64,000 nt of DNA from JBEKHT01 sp049511715 (GTDB taxonomy: Bacteria > Chloroflexota > Anaerolineae > Anaerolineales > RBG-16-64-43). Numbering within the stretch: the stretch's first letter is position 1; every line of letters begins with the position of its first letter. The notes beneath the pieces are model-generated. The model searched no databases and was not told the origin of the DNA. It worked only from the letters and a program-made list of their open reading frames with translations. This document shows positions 8,295-16,559 of this stretch, piece by piece. The DNA is taken from assembly GCA_049511715.1 (NCBI GenBank), contig JBEKXU010000007.1, positions 1 to 64,000 on the forward strand, read 5' to 3'. The position numbers were made by a program, and so were the translations under genes.

Positions 8295-11039
8295 ATGGCC
8301 AGTAAGACTGTGAGAAGGACCTCAAAAGCGAAGGCAGCGAAACAACCCGCCAAGAAGGCCGGTGCCTCGCACGCCAGGAAGTGGGTGTATCTGTTCTCGG
8401 AAGGCAATGCAACCATGAAAGGGCTGCTGGGTGGCAAGGGGGCCAACTTGGCCGAAATGTCTCGCGTTGGCCTGCCCGTTCCGCCTGGCTTCACGGTGAC
8501 CACGGAAGCGTGCAATGCCTACTTGGCGCGCCAGGGCAAGTTCCCGCCCGGCATGTGGGATCAGGAGCTGGCCGCGCTCGGCAAAATCGAAAGACTGTCG
8601 CGGAAGAAGTTCGGTGATCCGGCCAATCCCCTGCTGGTGTCCTGTCGGTCCGGGGCCAAGTTTTCCATGCCCGGGATGATGGACACCGTGCTGAACCTCG
8701 GTCTTAATGACGACACGGCGCAGGGAATGATTGAATTGACGGAAAACCCGCGCTTTGTCTACGATGCCTACCGGCGTCTGGTGCAGATGTTCGGCACCGT
8801 GGTCATGGGCGTTCCGGACGAGCCTTTTGAGAAAGTTCTGGAGGAATTCCGCAAGCGGCGTGGGGTTTCTTCCGACGCCGACTTGAAGACGGATGACCTC
8901 AAGGCGATCACCGCCCGTTTCAAGGACCTTGTCCATGAGCACACCGGTCGGGAGTTCCCCTCCGACCCCCTGGAGCAATTGCGCCTGGCAACCGAGGCGG
9001 TTTTCAAATCCTGGAACGGGAAACGGGCCATTGACTACCGCAATGCCGCGGGCATTTCCCATGACCTGGGGACCGCTGTGAGTATTGTGACCATGGTCTT
9101 CGGAAACATGGGCTCAGATTCCGGCACCGGGGTGGTGACCACCCGCAACGTGACCGACGGCACCAAACAGCTGGAGGGCGACTTCCTGACGAATGCCCAG
9201 GGAGAGGATGTGGTGGCGGGCACTCGGGCCACCCGTCCGATTTCGGCCCTCAAAGACGAAATGCCCAAGATCTACGCGCAGTTTGCACGGGTCTGCCAGC
9301 AGCTGGAGAAGCACTACCGCGAGACCCAGGATGTCGAGTTCACGATCGAACGCGGAAAGCTGTGGATGTTGCAGACGCGGGACGCCAAGCGCACAGCTCA
9401 GGCGGCGATTCGCATCGCGGTCGAGATGGTCAAAGAGGGTCTGATCACGCGGACCGAAGCGGTCGAGCGGGTCCAGCCGGAACATGTCGACTTCTTCCTG
9501 CACCCCCAGTTTGATCCCGCGGAGAAACGCGCCGCCGAGGGGAGGGGGGACTTGATTGCCAAGGGTCTCAACGTCTCGCCCGGCGCCGCCGTCGGACAGA
9601 TCACTTTTGACGCGGATACCGCCGAGCGCTGGTCCAAGGTTGACAAGAAAGACGTGATCATGGTCCGCCCGGAGACCAAGCCGGACGATGTGCATGGGAT
9701 GCTCGCGGCCAAGGGCATCCTGACCAGCCGCGGGGGGCGCACCAGCCACGCCGCCCTGGTGGCCCGCCAGTTTGGGAAGCCTGCGGTTGTGGGAGTAGCC
9801 GCGATCGAGGTCGACCTGGAGCGTCGCATCTTCAAAGTGGGCAGTCGGGTGTTCCAAGAGGGCGACTTTGTTTCGATCGATGGCACCTCGGGCGAGGTGT
9901 TTGCCGGAAAGATCAAGTCGGTGGTCCCGGATATCACGGACCCCTTCTTGAACGAGCTGCTGTCCTGGGCCGATAAGATCCGCCGCCTGGGAGTTTGGGC
10001 CAACGCCGACTACCCCAAAGATGCGGAGCGCGCCCGCCGCAACGGGGCGCAGGGGATTGGGCTTTGCCGAACCGAACACATGTTTTTCCAGACCGAACGT
10101 CTTCCGATTGTCCAGCAGATGATTCTTGCCAAGACACTTCAGGAACGCAAGAATGCCTTGGACAAGTTGCTGCCTTTCCAGCGCTCGGACTTCGTGGGCT
10201 TGTTCCGCGCGATGGACGGCCTGCCGGTCACCATCCGCTTGATTGACCCGCCGATGCACGAATTCCTGCCCTCCTATGAGTCCCTTCTTCAGGAGGTCAC
10301 CGAACTGAGGGTCCGTGGGAAGAATCCGTCGCTCCTGGCCGAAAAGGAGAAAATGATGTCGGCCGTGGAGGCGCTGCGCGAGGACAACCCGATGCTTGGC
10401 TTGCGAGGGGTGCGTCTGGGCATTCACATCCCGGAGCTTACCCAGATGCAAGTCCGGGCGATCTTTGAGGCGGCCTGCCAGTGCACCAAGGAGGGCCTGA
10501 AGGTCCATCCCAAGGTCATGATCCCTCTGATCTCTCACATCAACGAGCTGCGCCTGGAACAGACCGCGCTGGAGGAAGAGGCCAAGCGGGTCATGGAGGA
10601 ACAGGGGGTCAAGATTCCCTACATGTTCGGGACCATGATCGAGATCCCGCGGGCGGCCCTCACCGCCGACCGGATCGCGGAGTTGGCGCAGTTCTTTTCC
10701 TTCGGCACCAACGACCTGACGCAAATGACTTTCGGCATCTCGCGCGACGATGCGGAAACCGGATTCTTGATGGAATACCTGGACAAGGGGATTCTGCCTG
10801 AGAATCCGTTCGCCAGCATCGATGAGACGGGGGTCGGCAAGCTGATGGAGATGGGGGTCAAACTGGGCCGGGCAACACGCCCCTCCCTGGAGGTCGGGAT
10901 CTGCGGCGAACACGGCGGCGATCCAAAATCGATTGCCTTCTGCCACCGCATCGGCCTGGACTACGTCTCCTGCTCGCCCTTCCGGGTGCCGATTGCTCGG
11001 CTCGCCGCGGCCCACGCCGCCTTGCAGGATAAGAAGTAG
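8295..11039 (+). CDS. ppdK: Pyruvate, phosphate dikinase
   Basis: A 914-residue PEP-synthesising enzyme interconverting pyruvate + ATP + Pi and PEP + AMP + PPi. The N-terminal ATP-grasp begins WVYLFSEGNATMKGLLGGKGANLAEM (about residues 31-56), the phosphohistidine is H485 in GGRTSHAALVARQFGKPAV, and the C-terminal TIM barrel carries FGTNDLTQMTFGISRDDA and the catalytic Cys in VGICGEHGGDP. I chose the ATG at 8295 with GAAAGGAG upstream. The first 30 residues are an extra Lys/Ala/Arg-rich tail not found in typical PPDKs. Monocistronic between two terminators. It suggests gluconeogenic or PPi-based glycolytic metabolism. Confidence 0.96.
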   Translation: MASKTVRRTSKAKAAKQPAKKAGASHARKWVYLFSEGNATMKGLLGGKGANLAEMSRVGLPVPPGFTVTTEACNAYLARQGKFPPGMWDQELAALGKIERLSRKKFGDPANPLLVSCRSGAKFSMPGMMDTVLNLGLNDDTAQGMIELTENPRFVYDAYRRLVQMFGTVVMGVPDEPFEKVLEEFRKRRGVSSDADLKTDDLKAITARFKDLVHEHTGREFPSDPLEQLRLATEAVFKSWNGKRAIDYRNAAGISHDLGTAVSIVTMVFGNMGSDSGTGVVTTRNVTDGTKQLEGDFLTNAQGEDVVAGTRATRPISALKDEMPKIYAQFARVCQQLEKHYRETQDVEFTIERGKLWMLQTRDAKRTAQAAIRIAVEMVKEGLITRTEAVERVQPEHVDFFLHPQFDPAEKRAAEGRGDLIAKGLNVSPGAAVGQITFDADTAERWSKVDKKDVIMVRPETKPDDVHGMLAAKGILTSRGGRTSHAALVARQFGKPAVVGVAAIEVDLERRIFKVGSRVFQEGDFVSIDGTSGEVFAGKIKSVVPDITDPFLNELLSWADKIRRLGVWANADYPKDAERARRNGAQGIGLCRTEHMFFQTERLPIVQQMILAKTLQERKNALDKLLPFQRSDFVGLFRAMDGLPVTIRLIDPPMHEFLPSYESLLQEVTELRVRGKNPSLLAEKEKMMSAVEALREDNPMLGLRGVRLGIHIPELTQMQVRAIFEAACQCTKEGLKVHPKVMIPLISHINELRLEQTALEEEAKRVMEEQGVKIPYMFGTMIEIPRAALTADRIAELAQFFSFGTNDLTQMTFGISRDDAETGFLMEYLDKGILPENPFASIDETGVGKLMEMGVKLGRATRPSLEVGICGEHGGDPKSIAFCHRIGLDYVSCSPFRVPIARLAAAHAALQDKK

Positions 11040-11077
11040 CCGGAGGTCTTCCGCGGGCCGTCCCCCTGGGAAAAGCC

Positions 11078-11109
11078 ATCGGGCGGGGAAGAACCCCGCC
11101 CGATTTGAT
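11078..11109 (+). terminator. Terminator hairpin after ppdK
   Basis: A perfect 11-bp stem, ATCGGGCGGGG (11078-11088) with CCCCGCCCGAT (11094-11104), loop AAGAA, followed by TTGATT. The T tract is poor, but the stem is very stable; it could serve both ppdK and the convergent HNH gene. Confidence 0.7.
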
Positions 11110-11162
11110 TCCTGCCTGCCGGGCGAGCGGCGCGGGGCCGGATCCTGCGCTACGGTCGAACC

Positions 11163-11666
11163 TCACCATCCCTGCAGGAAGGTGCCCCAATCCTGGTTGT
11201 CATGCAAGTGACGGCCAAAGAGGTAAACGGCTGTGGCGGAGGGTTCGCGCGGCGCATGCAGCAGGTGCATGTGGGCCTCATCCGAAGTGCGTCCCCCCTT
11301 ATGCCGGTTGCAACTCGGGCAGGCGGCCACGAGATTGTCCCAGGAATGGCTTCCACCGCGATGGCGCGGGATCACGTGGTCCACCGTCAGGTGAGGGGTT
11401 TGGCGGCCGCAGTATTGGCAGGTGAATTCGTCCCGGCGAAACACCTCCCGCTTGCTCAGGCGGACCCGCGGATGCGGCCGGTGGATCATCTTCTCGAGTT
11501 GGATGACGGAGGGACGCGGGAACGTGAGGCGCACGGTCCGAACATACCCGCGACCGTTCGCGAGCATGCGGGCCTTTCCGGCCACGATCAGATTCAGAGC
11601 CCGATGGGTGTTGCACACGTGAAGCGGCTCAAAGTTTGCGTTCAATACCAGGACGAGTTCGCTCAC
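11163..11666 (-). CDS. HNH endonuclease
   Basis: A 167-residue protein of the stand-alone HNH family widespread in Chloroflexi, Cyanobacteria and Deinococcus. The first half (LVLNANFEPLHVCNTHRALNLIVAGKA) is the family-typical N-terminal region. The nuclease core is FTCQYCGRQTPHLTVDHVIP (Cys pair C83/C86, catalytic region D96-H97) followed by CPSCNRHKGGR (C116/C119) for structural zinc. Start is GTG at 11666. Role in the cell unknown; nothing in the context suggests an intron, intein or restriction system. Confidence 0.9.
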   Translation of the reverse strand: MSELVLVLNANFEPLHVCNTHRALNLIVAGKARMLANGRGYVRTVRLTFPRPSVIQLEKMIHRPHPRVRLSKREVFRRDEFTCQYCGRQTPHLTVDHVIPRHRGGSHSWDNLVAACPSCNRHKGGRTSDEAHMHLLHAPREPSATAVYLFGRHLHDNQDWGTFLQGW

Positions 11667-11690
11667 CTAATTCTCCCGATCTTGGGAGCG

Positions 11691-11720
11691 AGTATAGCAC
11701 GCCGGTTCCAGGATCGACAA
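11691..11720 (-). promoter_or_regulatory. Promoter of HNH gene
   Basis: On the minus strand TTGTCG (complement of 11715-11720), an 18-bp spacer ending TGC, and TATACT (complement of 11691-11696), i.e. an extended -10 with a 4/6 -35. Predicted start near 11684, about 18 nt before the GTG. Confidence 0.55.
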
Positions 11721-11892
11721 GAGTCAAGCACCGCTTCTCGGTGGAGGGCCGCACACGGTCCTTACCCTGGGTCCTGAACCCCCAGGAGCCTCGTGGGAAT
11801 CCATGGCCGGACGCGTCTGGGGAGGCTTCCCCTGAGCCGATGGCGGGGGTCGTCCCAAGAACCCGCCCGGAAGAGGCCGGGACAGGGGACTC

Positions 11893-13038
11893 TTACGTAA
11901 ACCTCTTTCGGACCTCCGCGCTCAAAAAGTCCATCGTCCAGACGACGATGACGATGCCTAGGATCGCCGTCCCGGCCTTCGAGTAGTCGAGCAGATTGAT
12001 CTCCTGGCTCAGGTAGAAGCCGATGCCTCCACCGCCCACAAACCCGAGGATGGTGCTGATCCGGACGTTGATATCCCAGTGATAGATGACAAATGAGATA
12101 AAGTCCGGGACAACCTGCGGCACCACGGCAAACCGAACGGCCTCCGGTCGGCTGGCCCCTGTTGCCGTGACCGCCTCGAGCGGGCCGGGGTCAATGTTCT
12201 CGACCGCCTCCGAGAACAACTTGCCCAGGGAGGCGATGGTAACCACGGACAAGGCCAGCACGCCGGCAAACGGCCCAAAACCAACCCAGAAGGCGAACAC
12301 CGTGGCTAGCACCAATGACTCGTAGGAGCGCACAATATCCAGGATCGCGCGAACCACCGTGTAGACGGCGTTTCCCAGCCAGGTCCCACCCATAATGTTT
12401 CGGGCGGCCAGGAAGCTTACCGGCACGGCCACAAGGGTTCCCGCCGTGGTGGCCAAGAGGGCCATGAAGACGGTCTGGATGATCAGGTTGATGACGTCAT
12501 TCAACGCTGGGCTCGGCAAGAGACCTCCGGTTGGGACTGAGGTCTCCACTTGCAAATGGCTGGCCTTGCCGCCCGTGGTGGTATTGATCGGACGCACCTG
12601 AATCTGCTGGCTGAAGGTGCCCCGGGAATCGGTCTGGGCTAGCTCAGAGAACAGGTCGAAGCCGCTCGGCAGAAGCCACTGGATCTTCACTTGTTCATTC
12701 GGGGGCAAGTCGAACCCCTCGACCGTAATCATGTCCATCGGGTTGGCGCAGGATACGCTCGGGACAAAGCGCGGCCCACTGCTCGGGGCCCTTGTGGCGG
12801 CAGCTGAACCGCAGGGGACGGGGAAAACGAGATCCAGAGTGCTGTTCACGGTCCGGCGCGTCACCAGGTCGGGATGAAGAAGCTCGCTGAGGATCTCTTG
12901 GCTCTTGGGGAGCGAGGTGACCAGCTTGACCAGATCAATCTGGGTCACCCGATACCCGATCACGTAGGCTCCAATCGCCAGGAGCGCGAAGAGAACGGTG
13001 ACCAACCGGCGTCGCAGACTGAAATCTCTGGGAGTCAT
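11893..13038 (-). CDS. phnE: PhnE-type ABC transporter permease with extracytoplasmic insert (second copy)
   Basis: A 381-residue inner-membrane permease. One N-terminal TM (about residues 12-30) is followed by a soluble segment (about 60-175) with a Cys pair C76/C97 and short beta-like strands, then the transporter core from about 183. The EAA-like loop is ENIDPGPLEAVTATGASRPE and the C terminus has the PhnE signature RISTILGFVGGGGIGFYL. Typical PhnE proteins are about 260-280 residues, so about 100 residues are extra. It follows the first phnE with a 1-nt gap. It presumably forms a heterodimeric channel with that protein. Confidence 0.85.
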   Translation of the reverse strand: MTPRDFSLRRRLVTVLFALLAIGAYVIGYRVTQIDLVKLVTSLPKSQEILSELLHPDLVTRRTVNSTLDLVFPVPCGSAAATRAPSSGPRFVPSVSCANPMDMITVEGFDLPPNEQVKIQWLLPSGFDLFSELAQTDSRGTFSQQIQVRPINTTTGGKASHLQVETSVPTGGLLPSPALNDVINLIIQTVFMALLATTAGTLVAVPVSFLAARNIMGGTWLGNAVYTVVRAILDIVRSYESLVLATVFAFWVGFGPFAGVLALSVVTIASLGKLFSEAVENIDPGPLEAVTATGASRPEAVRFAVVPQVVPDFISFVIYHWDINVRISTILGFVGGGGIGFYLSQEINLLDYSKAGTAILGIVIVVWTMDFLSAEVRKRFT

Positions 13039-13039
13039 G

Positions 13040-14443
13040 CTAGACCAATTGCGCTCGGACCCGAGCGCTCACGGCATCCAGCACCAACACGATCACGGCG
13101 ATGGCAATAAAACAGCATCCCACCGGACGAAACTGGCCCTTGGTGATCCATTGGTAGAGATAAAAGCCGATTCCGCCGCCCCCGACAAACCCGATGATGG
13201 TCGAAGTGCGCACGTTGATGTCCCAGCGATAGATAGTGAAGGAAGTGAAGGGGGGCACGATTTGAGGGATGACGGCGTATCGGACCATCTGGGGCCAGGA
13301 GCCTCCGGTCGCCCGAACGGCTTCGAGCGGCCCGGGGTCGATCCCCTCAATGACCTCGGAGTAGAGCTTGGCCAGAGCAGCGATGCTATGCAGGCCAATG
13401 GCAATAACCCCGGCGAAGGGGCCTAATCCGACAATGACCACGAAGATGATCGCGATGATCAGCGGCTCAATGGAGCGCAGGATGTTGAGGGCGGTCCTGG
13501 TGAGCGTGTAAATGGCCAGGGTGACCACGTTGCCGCCCATGAGATTGCGGGCTGCCAAGAAACTGATCGGGACGGCGACTAGCATCCCTGCGGTGGTCGC
13601 CATCAACGCGAGGAAGATGGTCTGCACGACCCCATCGAGGACGTAGTTGCCATCCTGCGTGAGCTGGTAGCCGGGCAACGGGCGCGACTGCGTCAGGTAG
13701 ACGGAGTGCTCAAGCGGCAACGCGGGATTCGGCATGGCGGTGAGGGCGTCGGGCGGGATCTGAATGACGGCGGTCAGATTCCCGTGGGAGTCCGAGGTCC
13801 GGATGAGCTCCGCCGCGAATTGGGGTCCCAGCGGCAACCGGCTGCCGATCGGGGTTGCCCAGTCGATTTCGGTCTGGGCATTGGGCCACAGCCCGCTGGC
13901 TCTCACGATCAGCACCTCGTTGAGTTGGCCGCAGGAAGGCAGGACCTGAATCTGAATGCCGTTGACCTTGTTGGAAGCCGCGGGGGGGTTGGGCCCGCAG
14001 GGGACCTGGATCCCTACCCAACCGCTATTCGTATATTCCCGATGAGCCACGAAGTCAGGGTGCAACATGGGCCCGAGGATCATTCCGGCCCGGGCCAGGT
14101 TCTTGGTAAGCGCCGAAGGGTCGATCTGGGTGACTTGCCAGCCGATTCCGTACCCCATGACCAGGAGAGCCAAGACCGGGAAAGCTGCCGATCGACCTCT
14201 TCCTGCCTTGAGGCCGTAAGCGTCCCACACGTTCCACAGCCACAGGAAGCCGGGGACGAGGTACCAGCCTTTCACGCCGTACCAGGCCGCCGCCAGAATG
14301 GCGACCAGCGTGCTGAGGAACACCGCCAGCCCGCGATATCTTCTCCCTGCCCAAAATTGCCCCAGGCCAGGAATCAGAAGGGATAGGACCGCGCTCAAGT
14401 AGCCGGAGCGGTCGGATCTCTGGGACGCTGGAGGGGTGAGCAT
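13040..14443 (-). CDS. phnE: PhnE-type ABC transporter permease with TM2-like N terminus and extracytoplasmic insert (first copy)
   Basis: A 467-residue permease. Residues about 15-75 (SAVLSLLIPGLGQFWAGRRY and following hydrophobic segments) resemble a TM2-type hairpin, followed by another TM (about 87-104). A soluble segment at about 145-265 holds a Cys pair C149/C171 like that of the next gene, and the PhnE core follows (EGIDPGPLEAVRATGGSWPQ loop; TSTIIGFVGGGGIGFYLYQ end). The ATG at 14443 has GAGGAG upstream and is one base from the phnC stop; a longer open frame runs through phnC and is rejected. The duplication with phnE2 is clear from the core sequences. Confidence 0.85.
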   Translation of the reverse strand: MLTPPASQRSDRSGYLSAVLSLLIPGLGQFWAGRRYRGLAVFLSTLVAILAAAWYGVKGWYLVPGFLWLWNVWDAYGLKAGRGRSAAFPVLALLVMGYGIGWQVTQIDPSALTKNLARAGMILGPMLHPDFVAHREYTNSGWVGIQVPCGPNPPAASNKVNGIQIQVLPSCGQLNEVLIVRASGLWPNAQTEIDWATPIGSRLPLGPQFAAELIRTSDSHGNLTAVIQIPPDALTAMPNPALPLEHSVYLTQSRPLPGYQLTQDGNYVLDGVVQTIFLALMATTAGMLVAVPISFLAARNLMGGNVVTLAIYTLTRTALNILRSIEPLIIAIIFVVIVGLGPFAGVIAIGLHSIAALAKLYSEVIEGIDPGPLEAVRATGGSWPQMVRYAVIPQIVPPFTSFTIYRWDINVRTSTIIGFVGGGGIGFYLYQWITKGQFRPVGCCFIAIAVIVLVLDAVSARVRAQLV

Positions 14444-14444
14444 G

Positions 14445-15215
14445 CTATTCCTCCTCGACCGTCGCCGCGCGAACCTCTTGGGCTTCCTCGCCGTATATCT
14501 CTTTGAATTTTGCCCGGTCGATCTCGCGCGGGAGCCCCTCAAAGACCTTAGCGCCCTCCTTGAGTCCAATGACCCGAGTCCCATAGCGATGGACGAGGTC
14601 GAGGAAATGGAGGCTGCAGATTACGGTGATGCCTTCGCGGTTCAGTTGTTCCAGGTAGTGGAGGATGGAATGGGCCAGGACCGGGTCCAGCGAGGCAACC
14701 GGTTCGTCCGCGAGAATCAGCTTCGGTTCCTGCATCAACGTGCGGGCGATACCTACTCTTTGTTGTTGTCCTCCGGACAGAGTGTCGGCCCGGACGGAGA
14801 CCTTGTCGGCAATGCCGACTCGCTCCAAGGCTCGAAGCGCGAGCTCGCGGTCCGAGCGGGGCCAGATTCCGATCAGGCTCAGCAGCGGGTTGGCGTACCC
14901 CAGCCTGCCCGCGAGAACGTTGGTAAGGACACTGCTTCGCTTGACCAGGTTGAATTGCTGGAACACCATGCCAATGTGACGGCGAGCCTTGCGTAATTCC
15001 GCGGGAGGAGCTTTGGTGAGGTCCAGGTCATCCCACAGGATACGACCCTCCGTCGGGTCGATCAGGCGGTTAATACAACGCAGCAAAGTGGATTTGCCGG
15101 AGCCGGAGAGGCCGATCACTACCAGAAATTCTCCGTCCTGGACCGTAAAGCTCACATCCTTCAAGGCGACCGTCCCACTGGGGTACACCTTGGTCAGGTG
15201 TTCAACTTGGAGCAA
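14445..15215 (-). CDS. phnC: PhnC-type ABC transporter ATP-binding protein
   Basis: A 256-residue nucleotide-binding subunit. Walker A is GLSGSGKST (35-43), the signature LSGGQQQRVGIARTL, Walker B LILADEPVASLDP and the H-loop SLHFLDL are intact. Family features (RRHIGMVFQQFNLVKRSSVLTNVLAGRLG) match PhnC. It energises import through the two downstream PhnE permeases of the substrate delivered by PhnD. No C-P lyase, phosphonatase or phosphite dehydrogenase genes are nearby, so the substrate (phosphonate, phosphite or phosphate) is undetermined. Confidence 0.92.
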   Translation of the reverse strand: MLQVEHLTKVYPSGTVALKDVSFTVQDGEFLVVIGLSGSGKSTLLRCINRLIDPTEGRILWDDLDLTKAPPAELRKARRHIGMVFQQFNLVKRSSVLTNVLAGRLGYANPLLSLIGIWPRSDRELALRALERVGIADKVSVRADTLSGGQQQRVGIARTLMQEPKLILADEPVASLDPVLAHSILHYLEQLNREGITVICSLHFLDLVHRYGTRVIGLKEGAKVFEGLPREIDRAKFKEIYGEEAQEVRAATVEEE

Positions 15216-15243
15216 GATGCCACCTCGGGTTGGCCGAAAGGAG

Positions 15244-15278
15244 TTCAGGGGAGAGAGGAAAACACTCCCTCCCCTGAA
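15244..15278 (-). terminator. Intercistronic hairpin between phnD and phnC
   Basis: TTCAGGGGAG... (from 15244) pairs with ...CTCCCCTGAA (to 15278), roughly a 10-bp stem. There is no T tract on the minus strand, so it is more likely an mRNA-stabilising or attenuating structure that keeps the binding-protein message more abundant than the rest of the operon. Confidence 0.5.
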
Positions 15279-15296
15279 GTACGCCTGTGGGAGATG

Positions 15297-16337
15297 CTAT
15301 TTCACGTACTGGCTGAGGTCAATACCGGACGATTGCAGGTAGGAGCGGAACTGATCATAGAACGTGTCCTGGCCCTGGGTCAGCCCGCCGATCTGGTAAA
15401 GGTCGTTGAGCGCCTTCTTGCCAGCATCCGTGCCGGCGATCTGGAGCATGGCGGCCGTGATCTTGGCTTGCATGTCCTGGGGCATATCGGGGGCGTAGGA
15501 CATGTTGTCATTGGGGATGATCGGAGGCGTCTCGAACACCACCTCGACCTTGGTCATGATATCGGGCAGGTCAGTGGTCACGTCCGCCCGCGCATCCACG
15601 TACGTGGTCCCGAAGTCACAGATGCCGCCCACATAGACGGCCCGCGCGACTTGGTCGTGGCCTTCCAAGTACAGAGGGGCCTTGAGATCCGTGTCCGGAT
15701 TGAGGCCGGCGCTCTTCAGGAAGATGAGAGGCAGGACGTATCCCGAAGCGGATTGCGGATCAACGAAGCAGGGACGCTTCCCCTTGAATTGCAGCAGGGT
15801 CGAGATATCGGCGCTGGTTGCCGGCGTGTCGGCCGCAGGCTTGTAACCCGCGTCCGCGCGGGCGATGAACTGGGAACCGTAGTATTGCGATCCGTTGCGC
15901 ATGGTGATCAGGGCCACATTCGCGTAACCCTTTTGATGGGCCAGGATGTAGGCGAAGGTCGCCATCCAGCCGATTTGGGCGTTGCCCGAGCCCATAGCCT
16001 CGGTCAGTGCGGCGTAGGAAGTCGGAACGACCCCCTTGAAGGTCAGGCCGGTGGCCTGCGACAGGAGGTCGAGGACTTCCGTCCCGCCGGTCGTTATGGA
16101 CTGCGAGGTGGCCGAGGGCTCAAAACCGACCACGATTGGGTTCGCGGCAGTCCCCAGGTTGGCGACGGTGGCCTCCGTGGGGCTCGCCGCGGGCGCCGCG
16201 GTTGGCGCAGCTGGCGCGGTAGGGGCGGTCGCTTCCGTCGGTGCTGCGGTCGGCACGGGAGTCGCGGCCGGCGCGCAGGCAGCCATGACCACGACCAGAA
16301 GGGGTGCCACCACTAGCAGAAGGGTTCGATTGCGCAT
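15297..16337 (-). CDS. phnD: Phosphate/phosphite/phosphonate ABC transporter substrate-binding lipoprotein
   Basis: A 346-residue secreted protein. A hydrophobic signal ends in a lipobox with C21 (VVVMAAC), followed by an Ala/Thr/Pro-rich linker to about residue 60. The PhnD-like domain includes VVPTSYAALTEAMGSGNAQI, the substrate-pocket region FVDPQSASGYVLPLIFL (the D-P-x-S-x-S-G motif of the family) and GICDFGTTYVDAR. An anchored lipoprotein fits a Gram-positive-like or monoderm envelope. The ATG is preceded by AGGAGGAAAGGAG. First gene of phnDCEE. Confidence 0.93.
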   Translation of the reverse strand: MRNRTLLLVVAPLLVVVMAACAPAATPVPTAAPTEATAPTAPAAPTAAPAASPTEATVANLGTAANPIVVGFEPSATSQSITTGGTEVLDLLSQATGLTFKGVVPTSYAALTEAMGSGNAQIGWMATFAYILAHQKGYANVALITMRNGSQYYGSQFIARADAGYKPAADTPATSADISTLLQFKGKRPCFVDPQSASGYVLPLIFLKSAGLNPDTDLKAPLYLEGHDQVARAVYVGGICDFGTTYVDARADVTTDLPDIMTKVEVVFETPPIIPNDNMSYAPDMPQDMQAKITAAMLQIAGTDAGKKALNDLYQIGGLTQGQDTFYDQFRSYLQSSGIDLSQYVK

Positions 16338-16444
16338 GGGGTGCTCCTTTCCTCCTCAGACATCGGCTGATTGCAAGTGCGCGGCAAGACATCACGGATT
16401 GCCAGGATTCGCTCCGGGTAACCACCTCCCTTTCGTTGGGCTAT

Positions 16445-16456
16445 GTGATCGGTCAC
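16445..16456. promoter_or_regulatory. Small palindrome downstream of the phnD start point
   Basis: GTGATCGGTCAC (GTGA arms around TCGG) lies just downstream of the predicted phnD transcription start, where a repressor would act. The arms are only 4 bp, so this is tentative. Confidence 0.25.
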
Positions 16457-16469
16457 GTGCGGCCAACCT

Positions 16470-16498
16470 ATACTACCCCGGCTCTCGCCTTCTTGCAA
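16470..16498 (-). promoter_or_regulatory. phnD promoter
   Basis: On the minus strand TTGCAA (16498-16493), a 17-bp spacer, and TAGTAT (complement of 16470-16475). The leader to the phnD ATG at 16337 is about 125 nt. The TTGCAA hexamer is a palindrome and is also the -35 of the opposing promoter. Confidence 0.55.
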
Positions 16499-16522
16499 CC
16501 GTGTCGCGGCCGAGCGTATACT
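16493..16522 (+). promoter_or_regulatory. GH36 gene promoter sharing its -35 with the phnD promoter
   Basis: TTGCAA (16493-16498), 18-bp spacer, TATACT (16517-16522). The predicted start near 16529 lies after the first possible ATG of the GH36 frame (16524), which argues for the ATG at 16560. Confidence 0.55.
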
Positions 16523-16559
16523 CATGCCATCTTTTCTTTCAGCAAAACTTTCGTCGCCT

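Noticed and set aside
16524..16559. First ATG of the GH36 frame as translation start
   Set aside because: It would precede the transcription start predicted from the TTGCAA/TATACT promoter and has no ribosome-binding site.
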